Positions 17,285 through 64,000 of a stretch of 64,000 bases of DNA are shown here, one piece after another (the stretch's first letter is position 1; each line of letters opens with the position of its first letter). The notes beneath the pieces were generated by a model that saw only the letters and a list, made by a program, of their open reading frames with translations, was not told the origin of the DNA and made no database searches. Source of the DNA: Allolobophora icterica (Eukaryota > Annelida > Clitellata > Crassiclitellata > Lumbricidae). The position numbers and the translations under genes were made by a program. The stretch lies in the NCBI GenBank assembly GCA_963556255.1, contig OY744609.1, forward strand, positions 8,626,283 through 8,690,282, read 5' to 3'.

Positions 17285-19279
17285 ATGAGAGAACAAACTT
17301 TGAGAATGTCACTTAAGAAGGTTGTTGTCGCAGTTTTAATCGTAAGTATTGTAGGTATTGGTTGGATGATGGCAAATTGGCCGATCCCGGTTGAGGAGAA
17401 TTCCGTTGTTCGCTTTCATGCTGCTCCAACCAGTTGCAGCGGCGATAAGTGTCAGGAAAATGTTATCCCAGGCCTTGTTGCCGGTTATAAGAGCTTCTAT
17501 TTCAACGGCAAGCCATTTCGAATTCTCGGTGGTTCGTTCCACTATTTCCGTACGCATCCGAAGCAGTGGCGTGATCGACTGGAAAAAATGAAAGCCGCAG
17601 GGCTGAACACTGTAACAACCTACGTTGCGTGGAATCTTCATGAGCAGGTTCGTGGAAAGTATGAATTCAGAGGTCTGTTTAACCTCCCTGATTTTATCAG
17701 ACTTGTCCAGAAGATGGGGCTACATCTGATTGTGCGGCCAGGGCCTTACATCTGCGCTGAGTGGGAATTTGGTGGCCTGCCGTCATGGCTCCTACACGAT
17801 CCCAATATGACAGTACGAACCTCCAAGTACAGGCCCTACTTGGATCATGTGACGCGCTTTTTTGACCAGCTTCTGCCCCTCCTGGCCAAGTTCACTTATA
17901 AGAACGGTGGACCAATTATGGCTTTCCAGATTGAAAATGAATTTGGAAGCTATGGGCACGATGTCGAATATATGCAGTTTCTGCGAGGACTCTACGAACG
18001 ATTTGGAATTGATGAATTGCTGTTTACTTCTGATGGCAAGGACCATCTGTATGAAGGCGGTCTACCTGGTATCTTGACATCGGTGAATTTCAAGAATGAA
18101 CCCACAGCAGCTCTGGATGCTCTCGAGAAATTCCAGCCAGACAAACCACTCTTGGTGACCGAATTCTGGCCCGGTTGGTTCGACCACTGGGGCGAGGACC
18201 ACCACGAAATGCCGGAGGACGAGTTCACGGCAAAGGTCGACGTGATTTTGTCGCGTAATGCTTCCATTAACTTCTACATGTTTGTTGGAGGGACTAACTT
18301 TGGCTTCTGGAACGGAGCCAATGCTGGTGACCAGACAAACCTTGCAACGGTTACCAGCTACGACTATGACGCTCTGATTGCGGAGGATGGCGATGTCCAT
18401 CCCACAAAATACAAGGCATTTCGGAAGTTGCTGGAGAAGCACCATCTGGTGATGAACGGATCTAGCCCAAAAGTACCTCAAAATTCCCCAAAGATAGCAT
18501 TTGCAGAAGTTTCCATCACCAAATTACTTCGAATGGAGGATTTCATCCGACTGTTGCCTAAGAAGCCGACAGCCTCGGTGGATCCCATGTTCATGGAGTT
18601 CCTGAGTATCAACGATGGTAGCGGTCAGGGATATGGGTGGATCCTGTACAGAAGCTTGTTTTCCTCGGGCAACTCGCTCCGGCTCCGAGGAAAGTTACAG
18701 GACCGAGCTCTGTTGTTCATTAACGGGAAACTGCTGAAAATCATCCACAGCAAATCAAATGTTGCAGTGGAACAAACAATCGTGCTGCATGCACCTCTGA
18801 AGCAAATTAACACTCTGGATATTTTGGTTGAAAACATGGGCCGCGTCAACTACATGACGCTGGATGACCAGCGATGCGGATTTCAGGGCAGTGTGCAATT
18901 GGACGGAAAACCTCTGACACCATGGCAACAGATTTCGCTCGACTTTTCAGACGAATTTGTTTCCAAAGTTCAGCAGACGTCGCTGTGGCAGTCATACAAC
19001 TCTGCCGAAACCTCCCCCTGTCTTTTCCGTGGCTTCCTCAATACGGACAGCGTGGAAGACACTTTCCTCGACATGCAGTCCTGGACAAAGGGAATCGTCC
19101 TTGTGAATGGTTTTAATCTCGGAAGATACTGGAACGTTGGTCCACAGCAGACGCTTTACGTTCCGAAACCATTTCTTAAGATTGGTAAAAATGAGATAAT
19201 TGTGTTTGAACTGGAAAAGCCGAGTGATAGATTAGTGTTTGTTTCCCGGCCGATTCTAGACAAAACACAGGCTCGCTAA
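17285..19279 (+). CDS. Beta-galactosidase-like protein, glycoside hydrolase family 35 (GLB1L2/GLB1L3 type), single exon
   Basis: A GH35 enzyme expected to remove terminal beta-galactose by the retaining mechanism. The ATG at 17285 gives 664 aa. An in-frame stop at 17246 and good ATG contexts (G at -3 here, A at -3 for 17306) support 17285 or 17306 as the start. Residues 13-30 form a hydrophobic segment (VVVAVLIVSIVGIGWMMA) after a basic stretch: a signal anchor or signal peptide. The GH35 barrel follows: GGSFHYFRTHPKQWRDRL, RPGPYICAEWEFGGLPSW, IENEFGSYG with the acid/base Glu219, and TEFWPGWFDHWG with the nucleophile Glu293. C-terminal jelly-roll regions include VNGFNLGRYWNVGPQQTLYV. Length fits human GLB1L2/GLB1L3 (about 640-650). 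The absence of introns contrasts with its multi-exon neighbours and may reflect an old retrocopy. Both catalytic residues are kept, so activity is plausible. Confidence 0.95.
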   Translation: MREQTLRMSLKKVVVAVLIVSIVGIGWMMANWPIPVEENSVVRFHAAPTSCSGDKCQENVIPGLVAGYKSFYFNGKPFRILGGSFHYFRTHPKQWRDRLEKMKAAGLNTVTTYVAWNLHEQVRGKYEFRGLFNLPDFIRLVQKMGLHLIVRPGPYICAEWEFGGLPSWLLHDPNMTVRTSKYRPYLDHVTRFFDQLLPLLAKFTYKNGGPIMAFQIENEFGSYGHDVEYMQFLRGLYERFGIDELLFTSDGKDHLYEGGLPGILTSVNFKNEPTAALDALEKFQPDKPLLVTEFWPGWFDHWGEDHHEMPEDEFTAKVDVILSRNASINFYMFVGGTNFGFWNGANAGDQTNLATVTSYDYDALIAEDGDVHPTKYKAFRKLLEKHHLVMNGSSPKVPQNSPKIAFAEVSITKLLRMEDFIRLLPKKPTASVDPMFMEFLSINDGSGQGYGWILYRSLFSSGNSLRLRGKLQDRALLFINGKLLKIIHSKSNVAVEQTIVLHAPLKQINTLDILVENMGRVNYMTLDDQRCGFQGSVQLDGKPLTPWQQISLDFSDEFVSKVQQTSLWQSYNSAETSPCLFRGFLNTDSVEDTFLDMQSWTKGIVLVNGFNLGRYWNVGPQQTLYVPKPFLKIGKNEIIVFELEKPSDRLVFVSRPILDKTQAR

Positions 19280-19326
19280 GTGTTGCTCTGTGTGTATTTG
19301 TGTTAATTACTGGGCATAATTAAATG

Positions 19327-19367
19327 TTTTATTATGATCATTGTTTTAATCAATGATCATAATAAAA
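19327..19367. terminator. 17-bp hairpin with polyadenylation signals on both strands
   Basis: TTTTATTATGATCATTG (19327-19343) and CAATGATCATAATAAAA (19351-19367) are exact reverse complements around a 7-base loop. AATAAA at 19361-19366 lies 82 bp after the stop codon of the GH35 gene, and the mirror copy gives AATAAA on the minus strand. Confidence 0.75.
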
Positions 19368-20650
19368 TAGAACACTGGTGTTTATTTTGATTGGAACTCT
19401 TCATAGAAATACGGATACGTATTGGAAGTCGCATTTACTGAACAGATCATCTGCGCTCTAGTTGAGCAAAATGGTCTGTATGGGGGTGACATCCTCTGTT
19501 TGCTCCCCAGTTTGGTACAGGTCTTGGAAGAAATTGCCAAATAACTGTCTTGACCTTGAGAACTTTTACCCCAACATACAATCTTTGTTTTTCGAATTGT
19601 TGACCAGATGACTTCCTTTTTTCACCATCACATGCAGAGCTTGATCACACATGCATGTGTGTAAATTATGAGCACTGATCATAATAAATAATAAAGGTCA
19701 GTGCTTAATCTTTTATTACGATTATATTATGATTGACATGGTTGAAATGATGCCGTAAGCAAGAACCTTGTTTGGACGTTGTGGTTTGTTGCATGCTTAA
19801 TCGCATGTATCATTTCGTTCTCAACTTAAAACTTACCTTTTTCAAATTGCCTTTCCAATGTAGGCTGCCTCTCTGTCTTAAGGACTGATCTTCTGGATAT
19901 TGACCTGATTACGGCTTGGTTTTGGTGTGCCATCGGTTGATGCCTTGTGCATTAAACACTGGCACAATAGAAGTTACTAATTATTATCTTGTGCACCTGC
20001 TTTGGCAAAGTCTAGGCTTTTTATTCTTGCTATTAACAGCTTTTGCTTATGTAGAGCAGTGATGTAATTCCATTTTAAAGCTTTCCCTTTACGTGTACAT
20101 TTATTTACGGTTTGATATGAGGTGATTATGAATTTTATTTTGACTATTTCTTATTTCAGTATTCAGTAATATCTAAGTTTAATTTTTAAGGTGTAAGCTT
20201 TTTTATTTTACTGTTGCACAAAAGACTCATTGTAAGTCTGGCTTAATATTACACCAGAGACTTTGTAACACAATTACACCAGAGACCCATTGTAAGACTG
20301 TTGTAATATTACACCAGGCTCTTTGTCACACTATTACACTAGAGACAGTTGTTTTGACTGTATTATATTCAACTCTGCATCTTACCATTTCACAGAAATT
20401 TGTTGGTGCTGTTATAAACTGGTCTGTATTGTTCTTTCCTTTGATTGATATTCATATTATTGTTTTGATCCATTCTTGTCAAATGTGTGGAGGTATTTAT
20501 GTGTTATTGCTAAATTGACTTGCATCTTCATACTTTACTCTGGCGTTGAACATGCAAACTTTCTGTGGATTTTTTGGTACCGAGTTTAGCTGATCTCTGT
20601 AGACTTATGCTTCTGTGAGCACTGTTGCTATTTCTATTATTGTTTTTATC
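19368..20650. other. Downstream intergenic sequence with a family B SINE and a short minisatellite
   Basis: A family B repeat occupies about 19880-19985 (plus orientation, ending AATAGAAGTTACTAATTATT). About 20220-20360 holds three loose copies of ATTACACCAGAGACC-like units. AGCACTGA/TCAGTGCT form a small stem near 19669-19706. No gene is recognised. Confidence 0.55.
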
Positions 20651-20654
20651 CTGT

Positions 20655-20800
20655 CTGGTCAAATGTGTGGAGGTCACTTTGCAAACGCTTGAAGACCATT
20701 CTGTTCTACCGTGGTTTCATTGCGTTAGGTCGGGAGCGCAGTTTTGATGAGTCTCATGAAGTGGAGCTATATAAGTTTGCAATTACAATTACAATTCGCT
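20655..20800 (+). mobile_element. LINE/SINE 3' end with (ATTACA)n tail, copy 1
   Basis: CAAACGCTTGAAGACCATTC...TTAGGTCGGGAGCGCAG...GAGCTATATAAGTTTGCAA, then (TTACAA)n. A close copy is at 41905-42020, and related 3' ends are near 40285-40330 and 26760-26810. It is the 3' terminus of a retroposon with a short tandem tail. Confidence 0.7.
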
Positions 20801-22400
20801 GTTGTTCAAGTGTCTGACAAACTTCCAAGTATCGCTTAGTTGCTGGTTTTCTCAAGACTTCACGAATTCGTTGAAATGTATGTTTGTTGTTTATCGAATA
20901 GTATTTATTGAGAAGGTATTCCTGTTTGGCACACAAAAGGTGTCAGGTTTTTTCTGTTATGGTTTCCTACCCTACAGTTTTCTTTGGCTTTTAATGTGTT
21001 TCTTGAAAGCATTTGTCGTTCAAATGTATTCTTTTGTGCGAGCGCATTTTTCTGTAAAAGGTCATTCACCCTATGTTGGTTCTGGCTATCATACGTTTCA
21101 TTTGAGTTGTATATATGGTTTTTTTTACTTCAACTCACATTGGTAGCCCCCAGGGCAAAAAGGTATTTTGAAATTTCTGTTTCATTTGTACACCCCCTAG
21201 TAAACTTGGGTATAAAATGAGTTAACTGAGAGTATGGTGTCATTGGGAAGAGGACCTCATATGTCGAGGCTAAGAAAAATAAATTCTCTGGAGCTTCCTA
21301 CCTATGTCTGGATGTCCTGGACAGCCGAGGAGGCAGTCATGGGTAGGAAGTGTTTGCTCTTCTCAACATTGTATTTGGGTATGTTGAGGTGAGGTATGGC
21401 GAGTTATAGCTAGATGTTTGGTATGTAATCTTAATCTGGGTGTTAACTTTCTGCCTCCAGCCGGTTGATATTTAGTTTCTTTTTCAATTTGTTATGAATG
21501 AATATTTCAACATTGCTTTATTCTTGATTTGCCATGTTAACAGTCAATGTAATGACTTTTATTAGCAATTCTGTAGATAACGCAGCGTGAAACTACTAGA
21601 AAAGTTTTCAAAAATATAAATGGAACTGTTCTATTGCCAAACTTTGAAGTAATATATTATATTTAATGTAATAATATATAGTAATGTTTTGAGTTTGTAA
21701 ATATGTATTTTCGAGCTTGTGAAGATAATTATAATAGGTCACTAATATATTTCTTGAGTTTGTGAAGATATATTCTGTGACTGTGAAACATTTGATCTAA
21801 TTGCTCTTTTACGACGCTGCTAATGTTGATGTTGAAGTTCAATGATTGCAAAGACATATTCGAATTAATTTAACAACTGTCAGTCAAATTAACGACAAGC
21901 TGTTTTAACATGATTTATTTACGACAAGCAGGTTTAACATGATTTATTTGACATTCAGTTTTAACGTGATTTATTTGTTGTCAGAGCTGGTTGCTTGAAG
22001 TAGTAAGGAAGAGAGCAATAATTATTGTATTAACTTTGTTTTGTTCTCTGCTTTGAGCTTGTTTTTTGCCTGAATAAAATTGAATTCTGATGTAAAAAAG
22101 CTTCATCATTTGGACTGCTCTATTTGACTTATAGCTTGAACTACAAACTTTCAGACCAAGATGAACAAATATATTCTCAGTGTTCTTTCTTCTGCCTTAT
22201 TAGCAGATAAGTTGGTCTAGGGTGTATTTAACTGTTGTGTGTAAGGAAGAGTGCATATATCTGGAATGGATGGCCTTTGCAGATATCTGGGTTCTTAAAC
22301 TTGGAAAAGCATTCGTGTTGAATGGTTGTAGCGACTTGTTAGAAGAGGAGAGAAGTTGCCTGCAAGTTTCCAGAAACCCTAGTCAGATGGAGACCCATGA
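20801..22400. other. AT-rich intergenic stretch
   Basis: About 21195-21290 carries the family A SINE body (TATAAAATGAGTTAACTGAG, CATATGTCGAGGCTAAGAAA). About 21890-21980 holds three copies of a TTTAACATGATTTATTT unit. No gene is recognised. Confidence 0.5.
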
Positions 22401-22560
22401 CTCTAATCCCTTGGTATTGAACCAACCAAGGCTCGGACTCAGAGCTCCACCAGACATCTCTGGACAACCCTCTGACACAATACAGCGCTCGTGAATAAGC
22501 TGGTGCCCTGCGCTTAGCTTTAGAGTAGAGCTTTAGAAATGTGGAGTTTACGATTACGAC
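22400..22560 (+). mobile_element. Retroposon 3' end with (GATTAC)n tail
   Basis: Contains CAGCGCTCGTGAATAAGCTG-GTGCCC and ends ACGATTACGACG. The same 3' end occurs at 24480-24620 and, more diverged, at 27250-27345, each with a GATTACGATTAC tail. Confidence 0.7.
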
Positions 22561-22659
22561 GTTAAAGTGTCAGGCTTTCATGCTTGACAAATGACAATCT
22601 TCCTTAGGACTGCTCATGCAGTATTATAATATCTTGAAAGATGCTGTTTGATATCTGTA

Positions 22660-22735
22660 AGCTACCTGTAGGTCGACTCAGCCTTCCACTCCCTAGGGGC
22701 AGCTGTAAAAGGAACGGGCGCCTAACAGGCTGCCA
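22660..22735. repeat. Dispersed repeat shared with 48955-49025 (inverted)
   Basis: GTCGACTCAGCCTTCCACTC, TAGGGGCAGC and GGGCGCCTAACAGGCTGCCA match the reverse complement of the segment near 48955-49025, so this is a family dispersed in both orientations. Confidence 0.65.
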
Positions 22736-22939
22736 AGATGTTCTATAACTTCTTGATAATTGTACTATCCTATGTTTCAATGTTACTTACTGCGGTTTGT
22801 CAGTGAGCTTGTCAATAAACACAAATATTATTATTATACCACTGTATCACTTGGACTAACACTAAGGGAGCAATAGACTTGACAAATGACCGAAAACAAT
22901 GGAAATCATTTATTCGTATCCATCGTCGCCAAATGGCTG

Positions 22940-23020
22940 ACGTCAGGAACTGATGATGTTGATGATGACGATGATGATGATGATCGAGGAGGAGGAGGAG
23001 GAGGAGGAGGATTGATGGAA
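22940..23020. repeat. (GAT)n and (GAG)n microsatellite
   Basis: GATGATGATG followed by GAGGAGGAGG. It generates Asp/Gly-rich and Pro/Ser-rich false frames. Confidence 0.85.
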
Positions 23021-25300
23021 GCGCTCAAGGATCCTGCATGTCGGTATTGCCGAAGCAGCGGGAGGCGCAGTGCCAACATTACATTTGAATGTTGACATTG
23101 TGACGGCATATATCAAAAAGCGGTGTCTTCTGGTCGTTGATCAATACTCTGATGACAGTGGATATTTACAGGTGCTTCGCTTCCACACCACTGCATGTAT
23201 CTCCTGCCTTCTCGTGTATCTTAACTTCCACTTGGAACAATCTTCCTTTAAAAATTTACACTCTTTGTTGATTCAGTTAATTGATTGAGCTCAACACACA
23301 AGCAAAAACGATTCATCAGAGTTTTATATTATGCAGATGCAGTCATATCTTCATAAAACGTCAGCACAGAGTTATCAAAGTTACAAAACGAAAACAAGCA
23401 AAAATAATCAACAAAACGTCAAATTCGGTCAACAAAAAAATTCGATCTAGAAAAGTAAACTCAGAATCCTCGGTCCCTCAAATGACACAAACATCGTCTG
23501 AAATTAATTAATTCTATTTACAAATCACTGAAATTCTTACGCATTGTCTATGTACAGATTACGGATGGATAGCCTGGTACTATGCAGTATATATGCACTT
23601 ACAAGTTACACTTACATCACACGTTATGGTTACAGTTACGTTACGGACTATGATTACATATGTTACCATCAAATACAGTTACGATCAACATTCAACTGGC
23701 GTATCGTTTGGAATGTTCAAGCAATGGACGTTTTCAGGAATTCACGACAGTCAATGCTTATTATATACTACATTGTCTTTTGGAGAACGGAACTTCAAGG
23801 CCATGCATCAGTATAACTCACATTAAAAATTATTATTATTATTCCAAGATTTAACGTCGTCGTATGACATCAAAGGCTGTAAACGACAATTCGAAAGTAT
23901 ATACAGTTCACATAATAATTCTCATTGTCTCAGTAAGAATCGATTTTTCTTTTAAAAAACAGTTTACAAAATGCGTCATTAATACGATTCATTCCTTAGT
24001 ACGGTTAAGATGTCTGGATCATCATTCAGTTTAAAGTTAGTGTAGGCCTATCTATACAGGTTCTTGAATAGTCTACCTAAGTTTTGTAAGTAGGATATGT
24101 TCCCCCACAGTATAAATAATTACTTATACTGTGGTTCCCCGTATGACCACCTAATCGTTCCCCATAGATGTATACGCTACTTTCACCCCATTTTGAAACA
24201 GAAATGGGGAACTTCTGCCAACTCCAGCAGTTCTCTTAAGTGTAGCGTAGGCTATAGGCCTACTCTTTCAATAATATACCAAACTGTGTTTGCTTCTGTC
24301 GAGGTTTTCATCTCATTCTCGTTCCCTCAATGATAGTTCTCTTACAGGAAATCCCCTCTCAGTACCATGAACAATCCAAATCCTCTGTCTTTCTGTCTGA
24401 TAGTAGCCATAAGAGATCTTTCCACTTCCACCTATGTACCTAACAGCTGCTCTGCCTCTGCTCTTGATTTGGAACCTCTGAAAACCGGACTCGGACCTCT
24501 TTTGGACTACTCTTTGGAAAACCCCTCTGACTTGACACAGCGCTCGTGAATAAGCTGGTGCCCCACGCTTGACTTTCGAGTGGCGCTTCAGAAGTTTGGA
24601 GATTACGATTACGATTCCACCTCACACAGCACCTCTTCGTGTATTATGCTCGATCCAAATGGGCAAACTATAAAAAAAAACTGCAGACAATTAACTGCAC
24701 CTCATAGTGCTTGGAGGTAACTTATTTAACAGCACGACTTCAAAAGCATAAAAATATCAATTCATATGCGTTGCTATATTCACGCAACACTACAACAACA
24801 GTCGGCAATGAAAGATCACACTGCTGCAGTTCAACACACGGCGTCATAATGATACGCCGTGTTACAAAATCTTAAATTCTTACATAATAACAAATTTCGT
24901 TGTATCCAATATAGGAAATATATATAATTAACAAACACTCAGGTTTGTGCTTGAAACAACCCTTGTGCGGATCGGCTTATAGCCAATAAAATACGAAACG
25001 GTAAACCTGCAGATTGAGATTCTGGACTCCAGTTGTTAACAGACGGACGAACGCCATGTTTTAATAGCTGCTTATATGTACAAATGGCGAGAATTCTCGA
25101 ATTAATATCACCACTTTATCGGAAAACATACACGCGGTACGAACAGTCAACGGGGGAACGGCAAGTTTACAAAAGAGGGTTCCGGAGTCAAAACGGATAG
25201 GGCCTTAACTGAGTTACCTCATGGAGACTTTTTCTTTTAATTATTATCTTAGCGACAATTTTGTCTTTCCCAGCTAAAAAAAACCTTCGGGTTCACGAAT
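23021..25300. other. Intergenic AT-rich region, no gene seen
   Basis: No splice-consistent frame is recognised. The only structured item is the retroposon 3' end at about 24480-24620 ending GATTACGATTAC. Confidence 0.5.
24480..24620 (+). mobile_element. Retroposon 3' end with (GATTAC)n tail, second copy
   Basis: ACACAGCGCTCGTGAATAAG-CTGGTGCCC and GGAGATTACGATTACGATTC. It is homologous to 22400-22560. Confidence 0.7.
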
Positions 25301-25334
25301 TTTGGCCCTTGACTGCAGCCACGTTAGTTGGGAA

Positions 25335-25500
25335 TACGCTGGACCCATAGCAACGTCAGATGATGCTGGACCCATAGCAACGTCCGATGACGCTGAACCC
25401 ATAGCAACGTCAAATAATGCTGGACCCATAGCAACGTCAGATGACGCTGAACCCATAGCAACGTCAGATGACGCTGAACCCATAGCAACCTCAGATGTAG
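25335..25500. repeat. 27-bp minisatellite
   Basis: Six tandem copies of a 27-bp unit around CCATAGCAACGTCAGATGAC. Because 27 is a multiple of three, it stays open in frame (AGPIATSDD/AEPIATSDD) but has no other sign of coding. It may lie in the 3' flank of ANOS1. Confidence 0.88.
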
Positions 25501-25663
25501 GACATAGGAAGTCCGTATGACAATATTCCCATACTGGCCTTATGGGTCCTGCTACATGAGACCATAAGTAGACCACGGAGTCTACAATCAGCTCTGGATG
25601 GGAATCCATCGGTTGAGCTCTACGGTCTCTACGTGACCTTTCTAGTTATCTGTGCAATGTTCG

Positions 25664-25669
25664 TTTATT
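25664..25669 (-). terminator. Possible polyadenylation signal for ANOS1
   Basis: AATAAA on the minus strand about 720 bp past the proposed ANOS1 stop codon (26393-26395). It is the only plausible site I note and is unproven. Confidence 0.3.
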
Positions 25670-25765
25670 AATTAACCCTTTGGTCTTAATGACTTCAACG
25701 TCATTTCTGCTGGCACAGGCAGCGCTTCTGTGAGGTACCTAAACGGTGCTGTAGTTCATGTATGG

Positions 25766-25990
25766 CCACATACATACATACATACATACATACATACATA
25801 CATACATACATACATACATACATACATACATACATACATACATACATACATACATACATACATACATACATACATACATACATACATACATACATACATA
25901 CATACATACATACATACATACATACATACATACATACATACATACATACATACATACATACATACATACATACATACATACATACATACA
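25766..25990. repeat. (ACAT)n microsatellite, about 56 copies
   Basis: An uninterrupted TACATACATA tract of about 225 bp. It accounts for the Tyr-Ile-His and Met-Tyr-Val-Cys reading frames on both strands. Confidence 0.97.
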
Positions 25991-26392
25991 GGTAGACAGA
26001 GCCCATAATTATGGATATATTGTCACGTAGGTTTCCTGAACCTTACAGATGACGTTGAAGGGTTACAGAGGCCGCCGGTGGCACCCTGTGGGTCCAATGA
26101 ACGTTGTATGCCATTTCTTTTGTAGGTTTTCATATTCCCGAAGGCTTACAACAGATTTTTAATTAACAACTATGCAAGATGGCGTTTTTGTGGCATTTTT
26201 AAGTCACCAGTTTTCCAGAAATGTTCAATTTCACAGTTTAGTAGGAGCCAAACGTCACCCTAACCACTTTTGGCGGTCAACACCCCGTGGCTCGACCCTC
26301 TCCAAAGCCAGATGGGGCAGGACCAGAGGGCCGTGTATCCTTTCTTCCCCGCTGGATCCATCCTTGGTCACAGTACACTCACACGCACTCGA

Positions 26393-63138
<36,746 letters not shown>

Positions 63139-63183
63139 CTGGTGGATAAGAACCAAAACAAACAGACACACATAGAAGAAACA

Positions 63184-63548
<365 letters not shown>

Positions 63549-64000
63549 TTCAATATTATTGTCTTCATACGTACATGCGAATTATTACTATGAAATTTAT
63601 TATGGTGTAATCATAATTATATTTTTGATGGCTTTGTTGTGAATTTTAGAACTGTTGTTGTATTAATCGTGAGTGCCTGTGATGACAATGGCGTTGAGAA
63701 TACTATTTAAATCATTACGAGTCCTTCGTATACGGTCTCTTCTGACTTAACTGTGGTTTGATTTGTTGCGCCATTGGTTGATGCCTCGCACTGTAGATAC
63801 AGGCGCTTTAGAAGTTGCCAATTACTATTCTGATATGAAAGCAACTCAATCAACGCTTATATAGCACCTGTCATCAGTTTTTCACATAGAGCTTCAACGG
63901 TCTTGCGAACAAACGGTAAAAGAAGCGACACAATAGGCGGACGGCACCGAAAATCGAGCGTTTTCTTGGACAGGTAAACATATATTGGCATTGCTCATTA
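63549..64000. other. Right edge: ANOS1 intron with a family B repeat
   Basis: About 63745-63830 reads GTGGTTTGATTTGTTGCGCC, CATTGGTTGATGCC and TAGAAGTTGCCAATTACTAT, the plus-orientation family B repeat. No earlier ANOS1 exon is visible, so the 5' exons lie beyond the window. Confidence 0.55.

Noticed and set aside
22222..22494. 90-aa frame
   Set aside because: Covers a retroposon 3' end homologous to 24480-24620. No coding signature.
25701..26030. Tyr-Ile-His and Met-Tyr-Val-Cys frames
   Set aside because: Translations of (ACAT)n.

Overview
This is a repeat-laden stretch of a metazoan nuclear genome. The genes have GT/AG introns, and the AT-rich non-coding DNA is full of CR1/RTE-like LINEs, tRNA-derived SINEs, non-autonomous hAT elements and very long microsatellites. 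The gene families point to an invertebrate animal, probably marine. I cannot resolve the phylum from the sequence alone.

Layout. (1) 1313-13527, plus strand: the last ten exons (395 codons) of a 4-aminobutyrate aminotransferase (ABAT, GABA transaminase). Its 5' end lies left of the window. Every exon junction keeps phase, and the PLP-lysine, substrate-arginine and iron-sulfur cysteine motifs are present. Its introns hold a LINE with a long RT reading frame, a perfect 198-bp inverted repeat, hAT MITEs and several minisatellites. (2) 13528-17284: intergenic, with a SINE, a 498-bp hAT MITE and an 871-bp hAT element. (3) 17285-19279, plus strand: an intact single-exon GH35 beta-galactosidase-like gene (GLB1L2/GLB1L3 type) with an N-terminal membrane anchor, followed by a 17-bp hairpin that carries a polyadenylation signal on both strands. 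(4) 19400-26392: mostly repeats and low-information sequence. (5) 26393-63138, minus strand: twelve exons (642 codons) of an anosmin-1 (ANOS1/KAL1) homologue: WAP domain, four fibronectin type III domains and a candidate C-terminal exon with a hydrophobic tail. It lacks only its 5' exons, which lie beyond the right edge. All eleven internal junctions are phase-consistent.

The ANOS1 gene spans more than 36 kb because its introns are packed with repeats. The most striking is a 35-bp satellite of roughly 110 copies (28506-34050), split by a 1.7-kb LTR-like insertion that left a clean target duplication.

The observations most worth a second look are: minisatellites built from 5' splice-site-like units in two unrelated introns (one in ABAT, one in ANOS1), both in the sense orientation; a conserved 3' hairpin with compensatory changes in four diverged LINE copies, each followed by a different short tandem tail; the satellite and its insertion; the 198-bp perfect palindrome; paired hAT elements with large CAAGACC subterminal arrays; and the possible GPI-anchored C terminus of the anosmin homologue. 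The three genes show no obvious joint pathway. I see no operon-like organisation.
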